Part shown: piece after piece, positions 7,688 to 14,307 of the stretch
How positions within the stretch are numbered: position 1 is the first letter of the stretch
Layout: every line of letters starts with the position of its first letter
Source: an uncultured Ruminococcus sp.
Lineage (GTDB): Bacteria; Bacillota; Clostridia; Oscillospirales; CAG-272
NCBI GenBank assembly: GCA_902796505.1
Contig: CADBPA010000183.1
Coordinates: 1 to 14,921, forward strand
Direction of reading: 5' to 3'
Length of the DNA: 14,921 nt
The notes under the pieces: generated by a model
What the model saw: the letters and a program-made list of their open reading frames with translations, nothing else
What the model was told of the DNA's origin: nothing
The model's database searches: none
Program-made: the position numbers and the translations under genes

Positions 7688-8617
7688 TCACTGCCCCATC
7701 GATTCCATCAGGCGCTTGTTGAATTCCTCGGCGGTGTTGTAGCCCATGCGCTTCTGGCGATTGTTCATGGCGGCGACTTCGATGACGACCGAGAGGTTGC
7801 GCCCGGGGCGGACGGGCAGAAGGATCGACGGCACTTCGATGCCGAGAATGTCCACCTTCTCCTCGTCGAGACCGAGGCGGTCGTACATCTTCCCTTCCTG
7901 CCAGGTTTCGAGATTGACGACGAGGTCGATCTTCTCGCTTTCCTTGATGGCGCCCATACCGAAAAGACGGCGGACGTCCACGATGCCGATGCCGCGCAGT
8001 TCGACGTAATGGCGGATCATCTCCGGCGCGCGGCCGACCAGAGTGGTTGCCGAGACGCGCTTGATCTCGACGGCGTCGTCCGCGATGAGGCGGTGACCGC
8101 GCTTGACCAGTTCGATCGCCGTTTCGCTCTTACCGACGCCCGAATCGCCGACGAGGAGGATGCCTTCGCCGTAGACCTCGACGAGAACGCCGTGCCGGGT
8201 GATGCGCGGACCGAGCTCGACGTTGAGAAAGGAGATCAAGGCCGCCATAAAGTCGGAGGTGCGCTCGGAGGTGCGCAGAAGGGGGACTTTGTATTTTTCG
8301 GCAAGCTCGACCGTCGAGGGTTCGACGACGATCGAGGTCGTGACGATCACGCCGACGGGCGCCGAACGGAAGAAGTTTTCGAGGCTCTTCTGCCGCTCTT
8401 CGGCGGGAAGCTGGGCAAGGAAGAGATTTTCGACCTTGCCGATGATCTGAATGCGCGCCTGCTCATAGTGGTCGTAGAAGCCGATCAGGGGAAGCCCCGG
8501 ACGGTTGACGCGCGAGCAGGTGATCGGAATATTTTCGGGCAGATCGGGCAGATAGAGGGTTTCAAGGCGGAAGGCTTCGATCACCTTCGCCATCGACACC
8601 GAATAATTTTCAGGCAT
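7688..8617 (-). CDS. hprK: HPr kinase/phosphorylase
   Basis: Bifunctional sensor enzyme that phosphorylates HPr on its regulatory serine using ATP or pyrophosphate and also removes that phosphate. P-Ser-HPr is the CcpA co-repressor of carbon catabolite repression in Firmicutes. The 309 residues match the usual length. The N-terminal domain (about 1-130) is followed by the kinase core: RHG with catalytic His142, the Walker A loop GDSGVGKS (157-164), ADDAVEI (179-185), the signature ELRGIGIVDVRRLFG (206-220) and KMYDRLGLD (243-251). The ATG at 8617 is chosen because AAGGGA is upstream; a longer TTG-started frame from 8686 overlaps the promoter itself. No HPr gene (ptsH) is adjacent. It is a single-gene unit with a strong promoter, divergent from a lipoprotein gene. 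Confidence 0.97.
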   Translation of the reverse strand: MPENYSVSMAKVIEAFRLETLYLPDLPENIPITCSRVNRPGLPLIGFYDHYEQARIQIIGKVENLFLAQLPAEERQKSLENFFRSAPVGVIVTTSIVVEPSTVELAEKYKVPLLRTSERTSDFMAALISFLNVELGPRITRHGVLVEVYGEGILLVGDSGVGKSETAIELVKRGHRLIADDAVEIKRVSATTLVGRAPEMIRHYVELRGIGIVDVRRLFGMGAIKESEKIDLVVNLETWQEGKMYDRLGLDEEKVDILGIEVPSILLPVRPGRNLSVVIEVAAMNNRQKRMGYNTAEEFNKRLMESMGQ

Positions 8618-8657
8618 AATTGCACGTCCCTTCACATGGATTCTTTCGGATGGGAAA

Positions 8658-8686
8658 AGTATAACATATTTTTTCGCCGCCGTCAA
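8658..8686 (-). promoter_or_regulatory. Sigma-A promoter of hprK
   Basis: TTGACG (8686-8681), 17-bp spacer, TATACT (8663-8658). It lies about 40 bases upstream of the chosen hprK start. Confidence 0.87.
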
Positions 8687-8748
8687 GAGAATTTGCCCCG
8701 ATCGGGAAAGTTTTCACAAAAAATTCACACTTTCGGCGGAAGTCGGAC

Positions 8749-8777
8749 TTGATTTGTTCGCGCCTTTGCGGTATAAT
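8749..8777 (+). promoter_or_regulatory. Sigma-A promoter of the lipoprotein gene
   Basis: TTGATT (8749-8754), 17-bp spacer, TATAAT (8772-8777). It is divergent from the hprK promoter, with about 60 bp between the -35 boxes. Confidence 0.85.
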
Positions 8778-8821
8778 AAAGGTAAAAAAGCGATTTGCGG
8801 AGAAAACGGAGGAGTCTTCCG

Positions 8822-9874
8822 ATGAAAAAAATTCTTTCCCTGCTCGCCGCTCTGGCGTTGATCTTCGGATGCGCCGGCGCGCTCGCGGGATGCAAAAAAA
8901 GCGAAAAATATCCGGCGGTGGAAAGCACCGCGGAGGAGGCGGCGGTCGTGCTGACCTTTCCGAAGGCGGACGGCGGCCGATACGAGGTGCGCTACGAACT
9001 CTTCCGCGCGCTCTACCTTTCGCTCGACCGGGAAGAAATGACCGAGGAGGAGGCGAAAGCGGCGGCGGCAGAGCGCTGCGCCGAGATCTACGCCGTGCTG
9101 GCGCTTGCCGAAGAAGGGGGATTCGATCCCTACTCGAAGGAGTGCGACGAAAAAGTGAAGGAGATGATCGCAAGCTCGGTGGAGGGCGGCGACGGCGTGG
9201 CAGGCTTCGGCGGAGATTACGACGCGTATCTTGCGTCTTTGAAGGAGATGTATCTGAACTACGCGGCGCAGGATCTTCTCTACCGCTACTCGCTCGCCTA
9301 TGAGGAATTGACGGCGAGGATCTCGGACGCCGAGCGGCTGACCGAGGAGGAGCGCACAGCGCAGAGTGCGGCAGCAAAGGAATTTTATGAAGGATCCGAT
9401 TCGGCTCTCGTTCTGCTCGCCACGCTGAACGCCGAGTATTTCAGCGAAAAGCGCGCCGGGGAGATCCGCGACGCGATCGCGAAAAAGAACAGCCCCGAAG
9501 AGGTGAGAAACTACGTTCTCGGCTTCACCGCGACGACGAGCTATGACGCAAACGTCGGGCTTCTCGTCGGGCGGCATTCCTTTGACAGAGCCCTTTACGG
9601 AGAGATCACCGAGGCGGCGTTTGCGCTTGCGCCCGGCGAAACTTCCCGCCCGATCCTCATACGCGACGGTTTGAACGCCGCGCAGTATTATATTCTCTAC
9701 CGCGTGGAAAAGAGCGCGGAGTATTATGAAGAAAACGGCGAAGCCGTCCTTTCGGGCTACCGCGATGAACTGGTCGGCGAGGCGATCGCCGCCGCGTGCG
9801 AAAGGCTTTTATCGGGGATGGAGACGACCGGACTTTACGCCGAAAAGAACGCGGATAACATCCGCATGGATTGA
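8822..9874 (+). CDS. Lipoprotein resembling SurA/PrsA-type foldases
   Basis: Predicted surface lipoprotein of 350 residues. The N-terminus starts MKK, has a hydrophobic core (residues 4-22) and ends in the lipobox LAGC with the lipid-modified Cys24. The middle is acidic and Glu/Ala-rich, probably helical, like the SurA N-terminal region. Near residues 260-300, AFALAPGETSRPILIRDG and QYYILYRVEK resemble the end of a parvulin peptidyl-prolyl isomerase domain (AFxLxPGExSxPV followed by a strand ending in V/E). I do not see a full parvulin domain, so it may be a chaperone without isomerase activity. The ATG at 8822 follows GGAGGAG; a start nine codons upstream lacks such a site. It has its own promoter and terminator. 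Function in folding or secretion is inference. Confidence 0.75.
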   Translation: MKKILSLLAALALIFGCAGALAGCKKSEKYPAVESTAEEAAVVLTFPKADGGRYEVRYELFRALYLSLDREEMTEEEAKAAAAERCAEIYAVLALAEEGGFDPYSKECDEKVKEMIASSVEGGDGVAGFGGDYDAYLASLKEMYLNYAAQDLLYRYSLAYEELTARISDAERLTEEERTAQSAAAKEFYEGSDSALVLLATLNAEYFSEKRAGEIRDAIAKKNSPEEVRNYVLGFTATTSYDANVGLLVGRHSFDRALYGEITEAAFALAPGETSRPILIRDGLNAAQYYILYRVEKSAEYYEENGEAVLSGYRDELVGEAIAAACERLLSGMETTGLYAEKNADNIRMD

Positions 9875-9917
9875 CAAAGAAGACAAACCGATTCCGATCC
9901 AAAAAAATAAAAATGAG

Positions 9918-9954
9918 GCGCTTATGCAAACAATTCTTTGCATAAGCGCTTTTT
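9918..9954 (+). terminator. Terminator after the lipoprotein gene
   Basis: A perfect 13-bp stem, GCGCTTATGCAAA against TTTGCATAAGCGC with a CAATTC loop, is followed by five T. It separates the lipoprotein gene from spoIVB. Confidence 0.95.
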
Positions 9955-10051
9955 GGCGGAAATTGCTATACATATCGGAGGCGAAAATGCGGAAATTAGC
10001 ATTACGGCGTTTTCTGCCGGAATACAGAGAAATAATCGTGGAGGAATCAAT

Positions 10052-11191
10052 ATGTCAAGGAGAATTTCCGGCAGAGCGACAGCCTTGCTTTTACTATGCG
10101 CCGCTCTGCTTTCGTTCTTTGTTTTTCCCGTCGGCGCGGTCGGAGGCGGGGAGAGTCAGCCGGCGCTCGCGGAGAATCAGACGGTCGGATCGCGTTTTCT
10201 CGAACTCTTTTTCGGCGAGAAAAAAGAGCAGGACGGAAAGAGCGGCGATCCGGAAAAGGAAGAAATCTATCTTGTGCCGGGCGGCGGTATTTTCGGAATG
10301 CGCATCTACGGCTGCGGCGTGACGGTGGCAGGCGAGGCGGAGGAAAACTCCGGCGAAAGCCTTTTTCGGGCGGGAGATCGGATCCTTTCGGTCGGAGGGA
10401 TCCGGGTGAACTCCTGCGAGCAGGTGCGGCGCGAGGTGGCGAAATCGGACGGCGGCGAGGTGGTTTTTGAGATCGAGCGCGAAGGGCGAACGGTCGAGAT
10501 CGCGGTCACGCCGAAAAAGACCGACGAGGGACTTCGCATCGGCATTCTTCTCCGGGACGAGGCGGCAGGGATCGGCACGCTGACCTATTCCGATCCTTCG
10601 ACCGGAAGTTTCGGGGGACTCGGACACGGCGTCTGCGACAGCGAGAGCGGCGCGCTTTTGCCGATGGAGACGGGCGAGGTGACCGGGGTGATCCTCGGCG
10701 GCGTGAAACGCGGAGAGGCGGGCGCGCCGGGAGAGCTGCGCGGCGTTCTGACCGAGGAGAAGTCGGGCGAGCTGACTCTCAACAGCGAGTGCGGCGTATT
10801 CGGCAGGCTGACCGGAGAAAGCGACGCGAAAGAGGGGCTTCTCCCGATCGGCAGCCGCGAGCAGATCCACGAAGGCGCGGCGACCATCCGCTCTACCCTG
10901 AAGAACGGACGCACCGAGAATTACACGATCGAGATCGGGCAGATCGACCGCACCTCGACCGACGCAAAGTCCTTCCGCATCCGGGTGACCGATCCGGCGC
11001 TCATCGCGGCGACCGGCGGGATCGTGCGCGGAATGTCCGGCAGTCCGATCCTGCAGGACGGACGGCTGGTCGGCGCGGTGACGCACGTGATGGTGAACGA
11101 TCCGACCGAAGGATATGGGATCTTCATTGAGAATATGCTTGCCGCCGCGCGTAGAGCGGAAAGCGCCGCCGAAGAGCGCCCGGCGGCGTAA
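10052..11191 (+). CDS. spoIVB: SpoIVB serine peptidase (sporulation, family S55)
   Basis: Forespore-secreted serine protease that signals across the space between forespore and mother cell, leading to activation of the SpoIVFB protease and release of active sigma-K. It has 379 residues, somewhat shorter than the Bacillus subtilis protein. An N-terminal membrane segment (about 8-30) precedes a PDZ domain (about 75-150) and the S55 domain. The triad is visible: GLGHG with His192, TDPAL with Asp314 and GMSGSP with Ser329. The Asp-Ser spacing of 15 equals that of B. subtilis (363/378). VTHVMVNDPTEGYGIFIENML (from 343) is also characteristic. The ATG at 10052 has GGAGG seven bases upstream. No sigma-A promoter is seen; GGCGAAAATG (9980-9989) fits a sigma-F -10 element but lacks a good -35. 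recN and spo0A are not adjacent. Confidence 0.96.
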   Translation: MSRRISGRATALLLLCAALLSFFVFPVGAVGGGESQPALAENQTVGSRFLELFFGEKKEQDGKSGDPEKEEIYLVPGGGIFGMRIYGCGVTVAGEAEENSGESLFRAGDRILSVGGIRVNSCEQVRREVAKSDGGEVVFEIEREGRTVEIAVTPKKTDEGLRIGILLRDEAAGIGTLTYSDPSTGSFGGLGHGVCDSESGALLPMETGEVTGVILGGVKRGEAGAPGELRGVLTEEKSGELTLNSECGVFGRLTGESDAKEGLLPIGSREQIHEGAATIRSTLKNGRTENYTIEIGQIDRTSTDAKSFRIRVTDPALIAATGGIVRGMSGSPILQDGRLVGAVTHVMVNDPTEGYGIFIENMLAAARRAESAAEERPAA

Positions 11192-11227
11192 AAGAAAAAG
11201 ACGGATGAAAAAAGAGCAGACAAAGAG

Positions 11228-11257
11228 AAAGGCTTCCGGCAAAACCGAAAGCCTTTT
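11228..11257. terminator. Terminator between spoIVB and the ABC operon
   Basis: AAAGGCTTCCGG, loop CAAAA, CCGAAAGCCTTTT. The T run is good on the plus strand (after spoIVB) and interrupted on the minus strand (after the ABC permease), so it may serve both converging units. The stem sequence resembles the terminators at 7606-7676. Confidence 0.75.
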
Positions 11258-11336
11258 GAAAATGATCCGGAATCCTCTTACCATCAAGGGATAAATCTTT
11301 GTTTTTTCCCATTTCCGGTCATTTCCTGCCGGTCGG

Positions 11337-12095
11337 TCAGTTCCGCCGCATCTTCGCGCGATAGACCAAAACCGACGCCGAAAAGAGGACGAGGGTATAG
11401 GCGAGGAGGATCAGAAGCGCCCTTCCCGTCTCCTCTGTTAAGATCCTGCCGGAGGCGACGTTTTGCAGAAAGACCGAAGCGTTACGGAACGGAAGGGCGT
11501 TCATTGCAAAAAGGAATCCTTCGCTGAGTCCGTCGAGCGGAAACCACATTCCGCTGAGCACCGACTGCCCGGTCACGACGATCGAGCAGACGCCGCCGAC
11601 GGCTTTGCTGCTGCAGAGCGAGCCGAAGAGAATGCCGAGCGCGAGAAAAAGCAGCGCCGGGATCATTCCGGCAAAGAGCGACAAAAGCAGCGAAAGCGAA
11701 AACAGCGACGGCGTGATCACGGCGCCGATCAGGAGCAGAAACGCCCCTTGCAGCAGAGCGATCGGCAAAGCGGCGAGCGCGTACGAAAGCAGAAATTCAA
11801 AGGAATAGATCCCGGTGGTATACAGCCGGACGATGAAGGAGCTTTCCCGGTCCTGTGCGATCAGAAGCCCGAGGAAGAGCGACAAAAAAGCCTGCCCGAA
11901 CACGACCATTCCGGGCGCCAGAAGGTCCATCGAAAACTGCGGCGTGAGCGCGTGGAAGAGGAAATAGAAGAGGATCTCCATTCCGCCGGGCAGCAGGAAC
12001 AGAAAGGCGAGGCTGAGCGGATCGCGCAGAATTTCGAGGAGGTTGCGTGACGTCAGAGCGCCGACGCGCCGAAGAGAATTTTTGAGTGATCTCAT
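11337..12095 (-). CDS. ABC-2 type transporter permease
   Basis: Membrane subunit of an ABC exporter, 252 residues with about six hydrophobic segments, the ABC-2 architecture. A short cytoplasmic N-terminus carries RNLLEILRDPLSL before the first helix (about 28-48), and further segments cover roughly 58-80, 100-130, 135-160, 165-188 and 225-245. Its start overlaps the ATPase stop by four bases (ATGA), with GGAGG upstream, so the two are translationally coupled and should form one complex. ABC-2 exporters of this kind move drugs, antimicrobial peptides, lipids or polysaccharides; nothing in the sequence fixes the substrate. It is the last gene of the operon. Confidence 0.88.
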   Translation of the reverse strand: MRSLKNSLRRVGALTSRNLLEILRDPLSLAFLFLLPGGMEILFYFLFHALTPQFSMDLLAPGMVVFGQAFLSLFLGLLIAQDRESSFIVRLYTTGIYSFEFLLSYALAALPIALLQGAFLLLIGAVITPSLFSLSLLLSLFAGMIPALLFLALGILFGSLCSSKAVGGVCSIVVTGQSVLSGMWFPLDGLSEGFLFAMNALPFRNASVFLQNVASGRILTEETGRALLILLAYTLVLFSASVLVYRAKMRRN

Positions 12096-12826
12096 TTGCT
12101 TTTCCCTCCCGTGACGACCGCGACGAAGGCGTCCTCGAAGCTTTCGCTCCCGGTCTTTCGTTTGAGTTCTTCCGCCGTACCGACCGCAAGCAGTCTGCCA
12201 CCCTTCATGATCCCGACGCGGTCGGAGAGTCTCTCGGCTTCCTCCATATCGTGGGTGGTAAGGATGACGGTCATTTTTTCACGCAGGCGGCCGATGATCT
12301 GCCAGAGTTCCCGCCTTGCCAGCACGTCAAGCCCGAGCGTCGGCTCGTCGAGAAAGAGGATCTTCGGCTCGGAGAGGAGGGCGAGGGCGATCGAAAGTTT
12401 TCTCTGCCAGCCGCCCGAAAGCAGCTTTCCCTTCCGGTCGGCGACCTCTCCCAACCCGAAATCCCGGAAAAGCGCCCGGATGCGCGCCGAGGCGGTCTCT
12501 TTTTCGATTCCGCGGACTGCGGCGTAAAAGAGGAGATTTTCCATGACGGTCAGGTTGCGTGCGATCGCCGTCTCCTGCATCGAAATATCCGTCAGGGATT
12601 TGACGCGATCCGGCTCGGTGACGATCGAAAAGCCGCCGAGGAGTGCGTCGCCCGACGTGGGTTTCAAAAGGCAGGAGAGCATCTTGACGGTCGTAGTCTT
12701 TCCCGCGCCGTTGACGCCGAGAAGCGCAAAGATCTCGCCTTCTTCGACCGTCAGGCAAAGATCGTCCACCGCGCGCAGATCGCGGTAGTCCCGGCACAGA
12801 TGAGAAATCGAAATCACGGCTGCCAT
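12092..12826 (-). CDS. ABC transporter ATP-binding protein
   Basis: ATPase subunit of the exporter formed with the downstream permease. Its 244 residues carry a full nucleotide-binding domain: Walker A GVNGAGKTT (37-45), Q-loop Gln84, signature LSGGW (136-140), Walker B ILFLDEP (156-162), D-loop GLD (165-167) and H-loop THD with His192. The fifth signature residue is Trp rather than the common Gln, a variant seen in this exporter class. The start lies three bases after the AbrB-like gene stop, and GGGAGG at the end of that gene serves as ribosome-binding site, so translation of all three genes is linked. The C-terminus (about 205-244) is short, without an added domain. Confidence 0.93.
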   Translation of the reverse strand: MAAVISISHLCRDYRDLRAVDDLCLTVEEGEIFALLGVNGAGKTTTVKMLSCLLKPTSGDALLGGFSIVTEPDRVKSLTDISMQETAIARNLTVMENLLFYAAVRGIEKETASARIRALFRDFGLGEVADRKGKLLSGGWQRKLSIALALLSEPKILFLDEPTLGLDVLARRELWQIIGRLREKMTVILTTHDMEEAERLSDRVGIMKGGRLLAVGTAEELKRKTGSESFEDAFVAVVTGGKSK

Positions 12827-12829
12827 CCC

Positions 12830-13021
12830 TTATCCTCCCATCAGAGCGTAAAACGCGTCGTCCTTCACCAGCGCGATCCCGCGCGCCTTATCGCCCATCA
12901 CCATCAGCGTATCGCCCTCCCGGATGCCGAACATCTCGCGCGCCTCCTTCGGAATGGTGATCTGCCCTTTCGGCCCGACCTTTACGCTGATGATAAAACG
13001 GTCTTTCTGAATATCTTTCAT
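12830..13021 (-). CDS. AbrB/MazE/SpoVT-family DNA-binding protein
   Basis: A 63-residue single-domain regulator. The swapped-hairpin AbrB fold is recognisable from VKVGPKGQITIPKEAREMFG (13-32) and IREGDTLMVM (33-42), the classic pattern 'KGQITIPKEaReklGIkeGD'. Such proteins bind AT-rich DNA as dimers or tetramers. It lacks the C-terminal multimerisation or GAF part of AbrB and SpoVT. It opens an operon with an ABC exporter, and three tandem 9-bp repeats lie between its promoter and its ribosome-binding site, so autoregulation is a reasonable inference. A toxin-antitoxin role (MazE-like) is unlikely because no toxin gene follows. The start has AGAGG eight bases upstream. Confidence 0.92.
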   Translation of the reverse strand: MKDIQKDRFIISVKVGPKGQITIPKEAREMFGIREGDTLMVMGDKARGIALVKDDAFYALMGG

Positions 13022-13035
13022 TGCTTTACCTCTCT

Positions 13036-13062
13036 TTTTCTTACTTTACTTACTTTTCTTAC
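13036..13062 (-). repeat. Three tandem 9-bp repeats in the AbrB/ABC operon leader
   Basis: On the minus strand GTAAGAAAA (13062-13054), GTAAGTAAA (13053-13045) and GTAAGAAAA (13044-13036) follow each other without gaps. The block sits at or just after the expected transcription start and ends next to the AGAGG ribosome-binding site. AT-rich repeats here could be an operator for the AbrB-like protein or affect the mRNA leader. Confidence 0.85.
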
Positions 13063-13065
13063 TTT

Positions 13066-13094
13066 ATTTTATCACATACCGGGCGGAATGTCAA
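13066..13094 (-). promoter_or_regulatory. Sigma-A promoter of the AbrB/ABC operon
   Basis: TTGACA (13094-13089), 17-bp spacer, TAAAAT (13071-13066). The predicted start falls near 13059, inside the first 9-bp repeat. Confidence 0.87.
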
Positions 13095-13106
13095 GCCTTT
13101 TGCGAA

Positions 13107-13140
13107 AAAAGAGAAAAGAAAAAACGCGTTGCCGCGTTTT
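13107..13140 (-). terminator. Terminator downstream of sigG
   Basis: The minus strand reads AAAACGCG, loop GCAA, CGCGTTTT, then a T-rich run TTCTTTTCTC. It lies about 200 bases after the sigG stop and just before the AbrB operon promoter. Confidence 0.85.
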
Positions 13141-13341
13141 CCGCCCCGAAGGGTGTATTTTGCCGAAAAAACCGCGCCGGGGAGAGGTCAGGTAGGACGG
13201 ATCCCGCCGGATCGCCTTTGTCGGGGGGGGGCAGAGGCGTTCTCGGCACGCAGAGGGCAGATCGGAGCTTCCGGCAGGGATCTTCCCTCTCGCCCGGAAG
13301 AAAAAACGATGAAGCCGGAAGCGATCGCAACGCGCGGGCGT
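13141..13341 (-). other. Non-coding 3' region of sigG with G9 tract and hairpin
   Basis: About 200 bases between the sigG stop and its terminator, with no gene that I can support. It contains a run of nine G on the plus strand (13223-13231) and a compound hairpin near 13269-13301, where CTTCCGG pairs with CCGGAAG around an inner GGGA/TCCC. It probably forms a long structured tail of the sigG mRNA. Confidence 0.5.
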
Positions 13342-14127
13342 TCATTCCATATACTTTTTGAGTTTTTCGAGCGCCGCCTTTTCGAGCCTTGACACCTGCG
13401 CCTGCGAGATGCCGATCTCGTCGGCGATCTCCATCTGCGTTTTGCCGCGGTAAAACCGCCGGGCGATGATATTCTTCTCGCGCTCGGAGAGTTTTTTCAG
13501 CGCCTCGCGCAGCGAGATATTCTCCACCCACGCCTCGTCCGAATTGGTATCGTCGGAAAGCTGGTCGATCACGTAGACCGAGTCCTCGCCGTCGTTATAG
13601 ACCGAATCGTAAAGCGAGATCGGCTCGATGATGGCGGTCAGCGCCGCGCCGACCGAGCGTTCGCTTTCGCCGAGGCGTTCGGCGATCTCATGCAGCGTCG
13701 CCTCCCTCTGCTCGGTGCGTGCGATCTCCTCGCGGACGGTCAGGGCGCGGTAGGCGAGATCCCGCATTCCGCGGCTGACGCGCACCGAATTGTTATCCCT
13801 CTGATAACGGCGGATCTCGCCGATGATCATCGGCACGGCGTAGGTCGAAAACTTGACGTCGAGATCGGTATTGAAACGGTCGATCGCCTTGATCAGCCCG
13901 ATGCACCCGACCTGAAAGAGATCGTCCATCGTCTCGGCACGCGGCGAAAACCGCCGGATGACTGAAAGCACCAGCCGCAGATTTCCGACCACCAGCTCGT
14001 TGCGCGCCGCGAGGTCTCCCTCCTTGACCTTTTTCAGCAGTTCGGTCTTTTCGTTCTCGCTCAAAAGTTTCAACCCAGACGTATCGACTCCGCAGATCTC
14101 GACCTTGTTCAGCCTGCCGCCTCGCAT
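13342..14127 (-). CDS. sigG: RNA polymerase sigma-G factor (sporulation)
   Basis: Late forespore sigma factor of the sigma-70 family, directing RNA polymerase to forespore genes after engulfment. It has 261 residues, the usual length. The N-terminus NKVEICGVDTSGLKLL (7-22) is diagnostic for sigma-G. Region 2 follows with GNLRLVLSVI (48-57), DDLFQVGCIGLIKAIDRF (68-85) and KFSTYAVPMIIGEIRRY (92-108), then region 3 and region 4 with the helix-turn-helix MEIADEIGISQAQVSRLEK (232-250). The start at 14127 has GGAGGT seven bases upstream. A sigma-F-type promoter lies just upstream, matching the known control of sigG by sigma-F. The usual neighbours sigE and spoIIGA are absent. Confidence 0.97.
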   Translation of the reverse strand: MRGGRLNKVEICGVDTSGLKLLSENEKTELLKKVKEGDLAARNELVVGNLRLVLSVIRRFSPRAETMDDLFQVGCIGLIKAIDRFNTDLDVKFSTYAVPMIIGEIRRYQRDNNSVRVSRGMRDLAYRALTVREEIARTEQREATLHEIAERLGESERSVGAALTAIIEPISLYDSVYNDGEDSVYVIDQLSDDTNSDEAWVENISLREALKKLSEREKNIIARRFYRGKTQMEIADEIGISQAQVSRLEKAALEKLKKYME

Positions 14128-14161
14128 TCCGCCTACCTCCGCTTCGATTTGGTACTATCCG

Positions 14162-14190
14162 CATTATTTCCCATCTTCGGGAAATTAAGC
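14162..14190 (-). promoter_or_regulatory. Candidate sigma-F promoter of sigG
   Basis: The minus strand has GCTTA (14190-14186), fitting the sigma-F -35 pattern GYWTA, and GGAAATAATG (14171-14162), fitting GGhnAnAhTR at every position. The spacer is 14 bp, close to the usual spacing of about 15. The predicted leader is about 30 bases. An inverted repeat TTTCCC/GGGAAA (14184-14167) spans the spacer and enters the -10 element. Confidence 0.6.
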
Positions 14191-14229
14191 GGCAAAGGAG
14201 GAAGACCGGAGAAGGAAAATTCCGGAAAG

Positions 14230-14256
14230 AAAAAAACCCTGCCAACGGGGGCAGGG
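14230..14256 (-). terminator. Terminator of the phosphoribosyltransferase gene
   Basis: The minus strand reads CCCTGCC, loop, GGCAGGG, then seven T. It isolates sigG from the upstream gene, so sigG depends on its own promoter. Confidence 0.93.
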
Positions 14257-14307
14257 AGAAAGAAAGGAATTTATGGATGCGGTTGAATCAGGGGGAAGGA
14301 TCGCCGA

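Noticed and set aside
8618..8686. N-terminal extension of hprK from a TTG at 8686
   Set aside because: That codon is part of the -35 box TTGACG of the hprK promoter. The ATG at 8617 has a ribosome-binding site and gives the normal protein length.
10094..11287. Minus-strand open frame of 397 codons
   Set aside because: It is antisense to spoIVB, whose catalytic triad and spacing are conserved. The frame is Arg/His/Ala-rich without motifs and crosses the terminator at 11228.
12830..13021. AbrB-like gene as the antitoxin of a toxin-antitoxin pair
   Set aside because: The next genes are an ABC ATPase and a permease, with no small toxin gene in either direction.
12086..13195. Plus-strand open frame of 369 codons
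   Set aside because: It is antisense to the AbrB-like and ABC ATPase genes and would cross their promoter.
13223..13231. G9 run as a frameshift site in a broken gene
   Set aside because: No frame on either side of the run shows a recognisable protein or a ribosome-binding site, so there is no gene to be broken.
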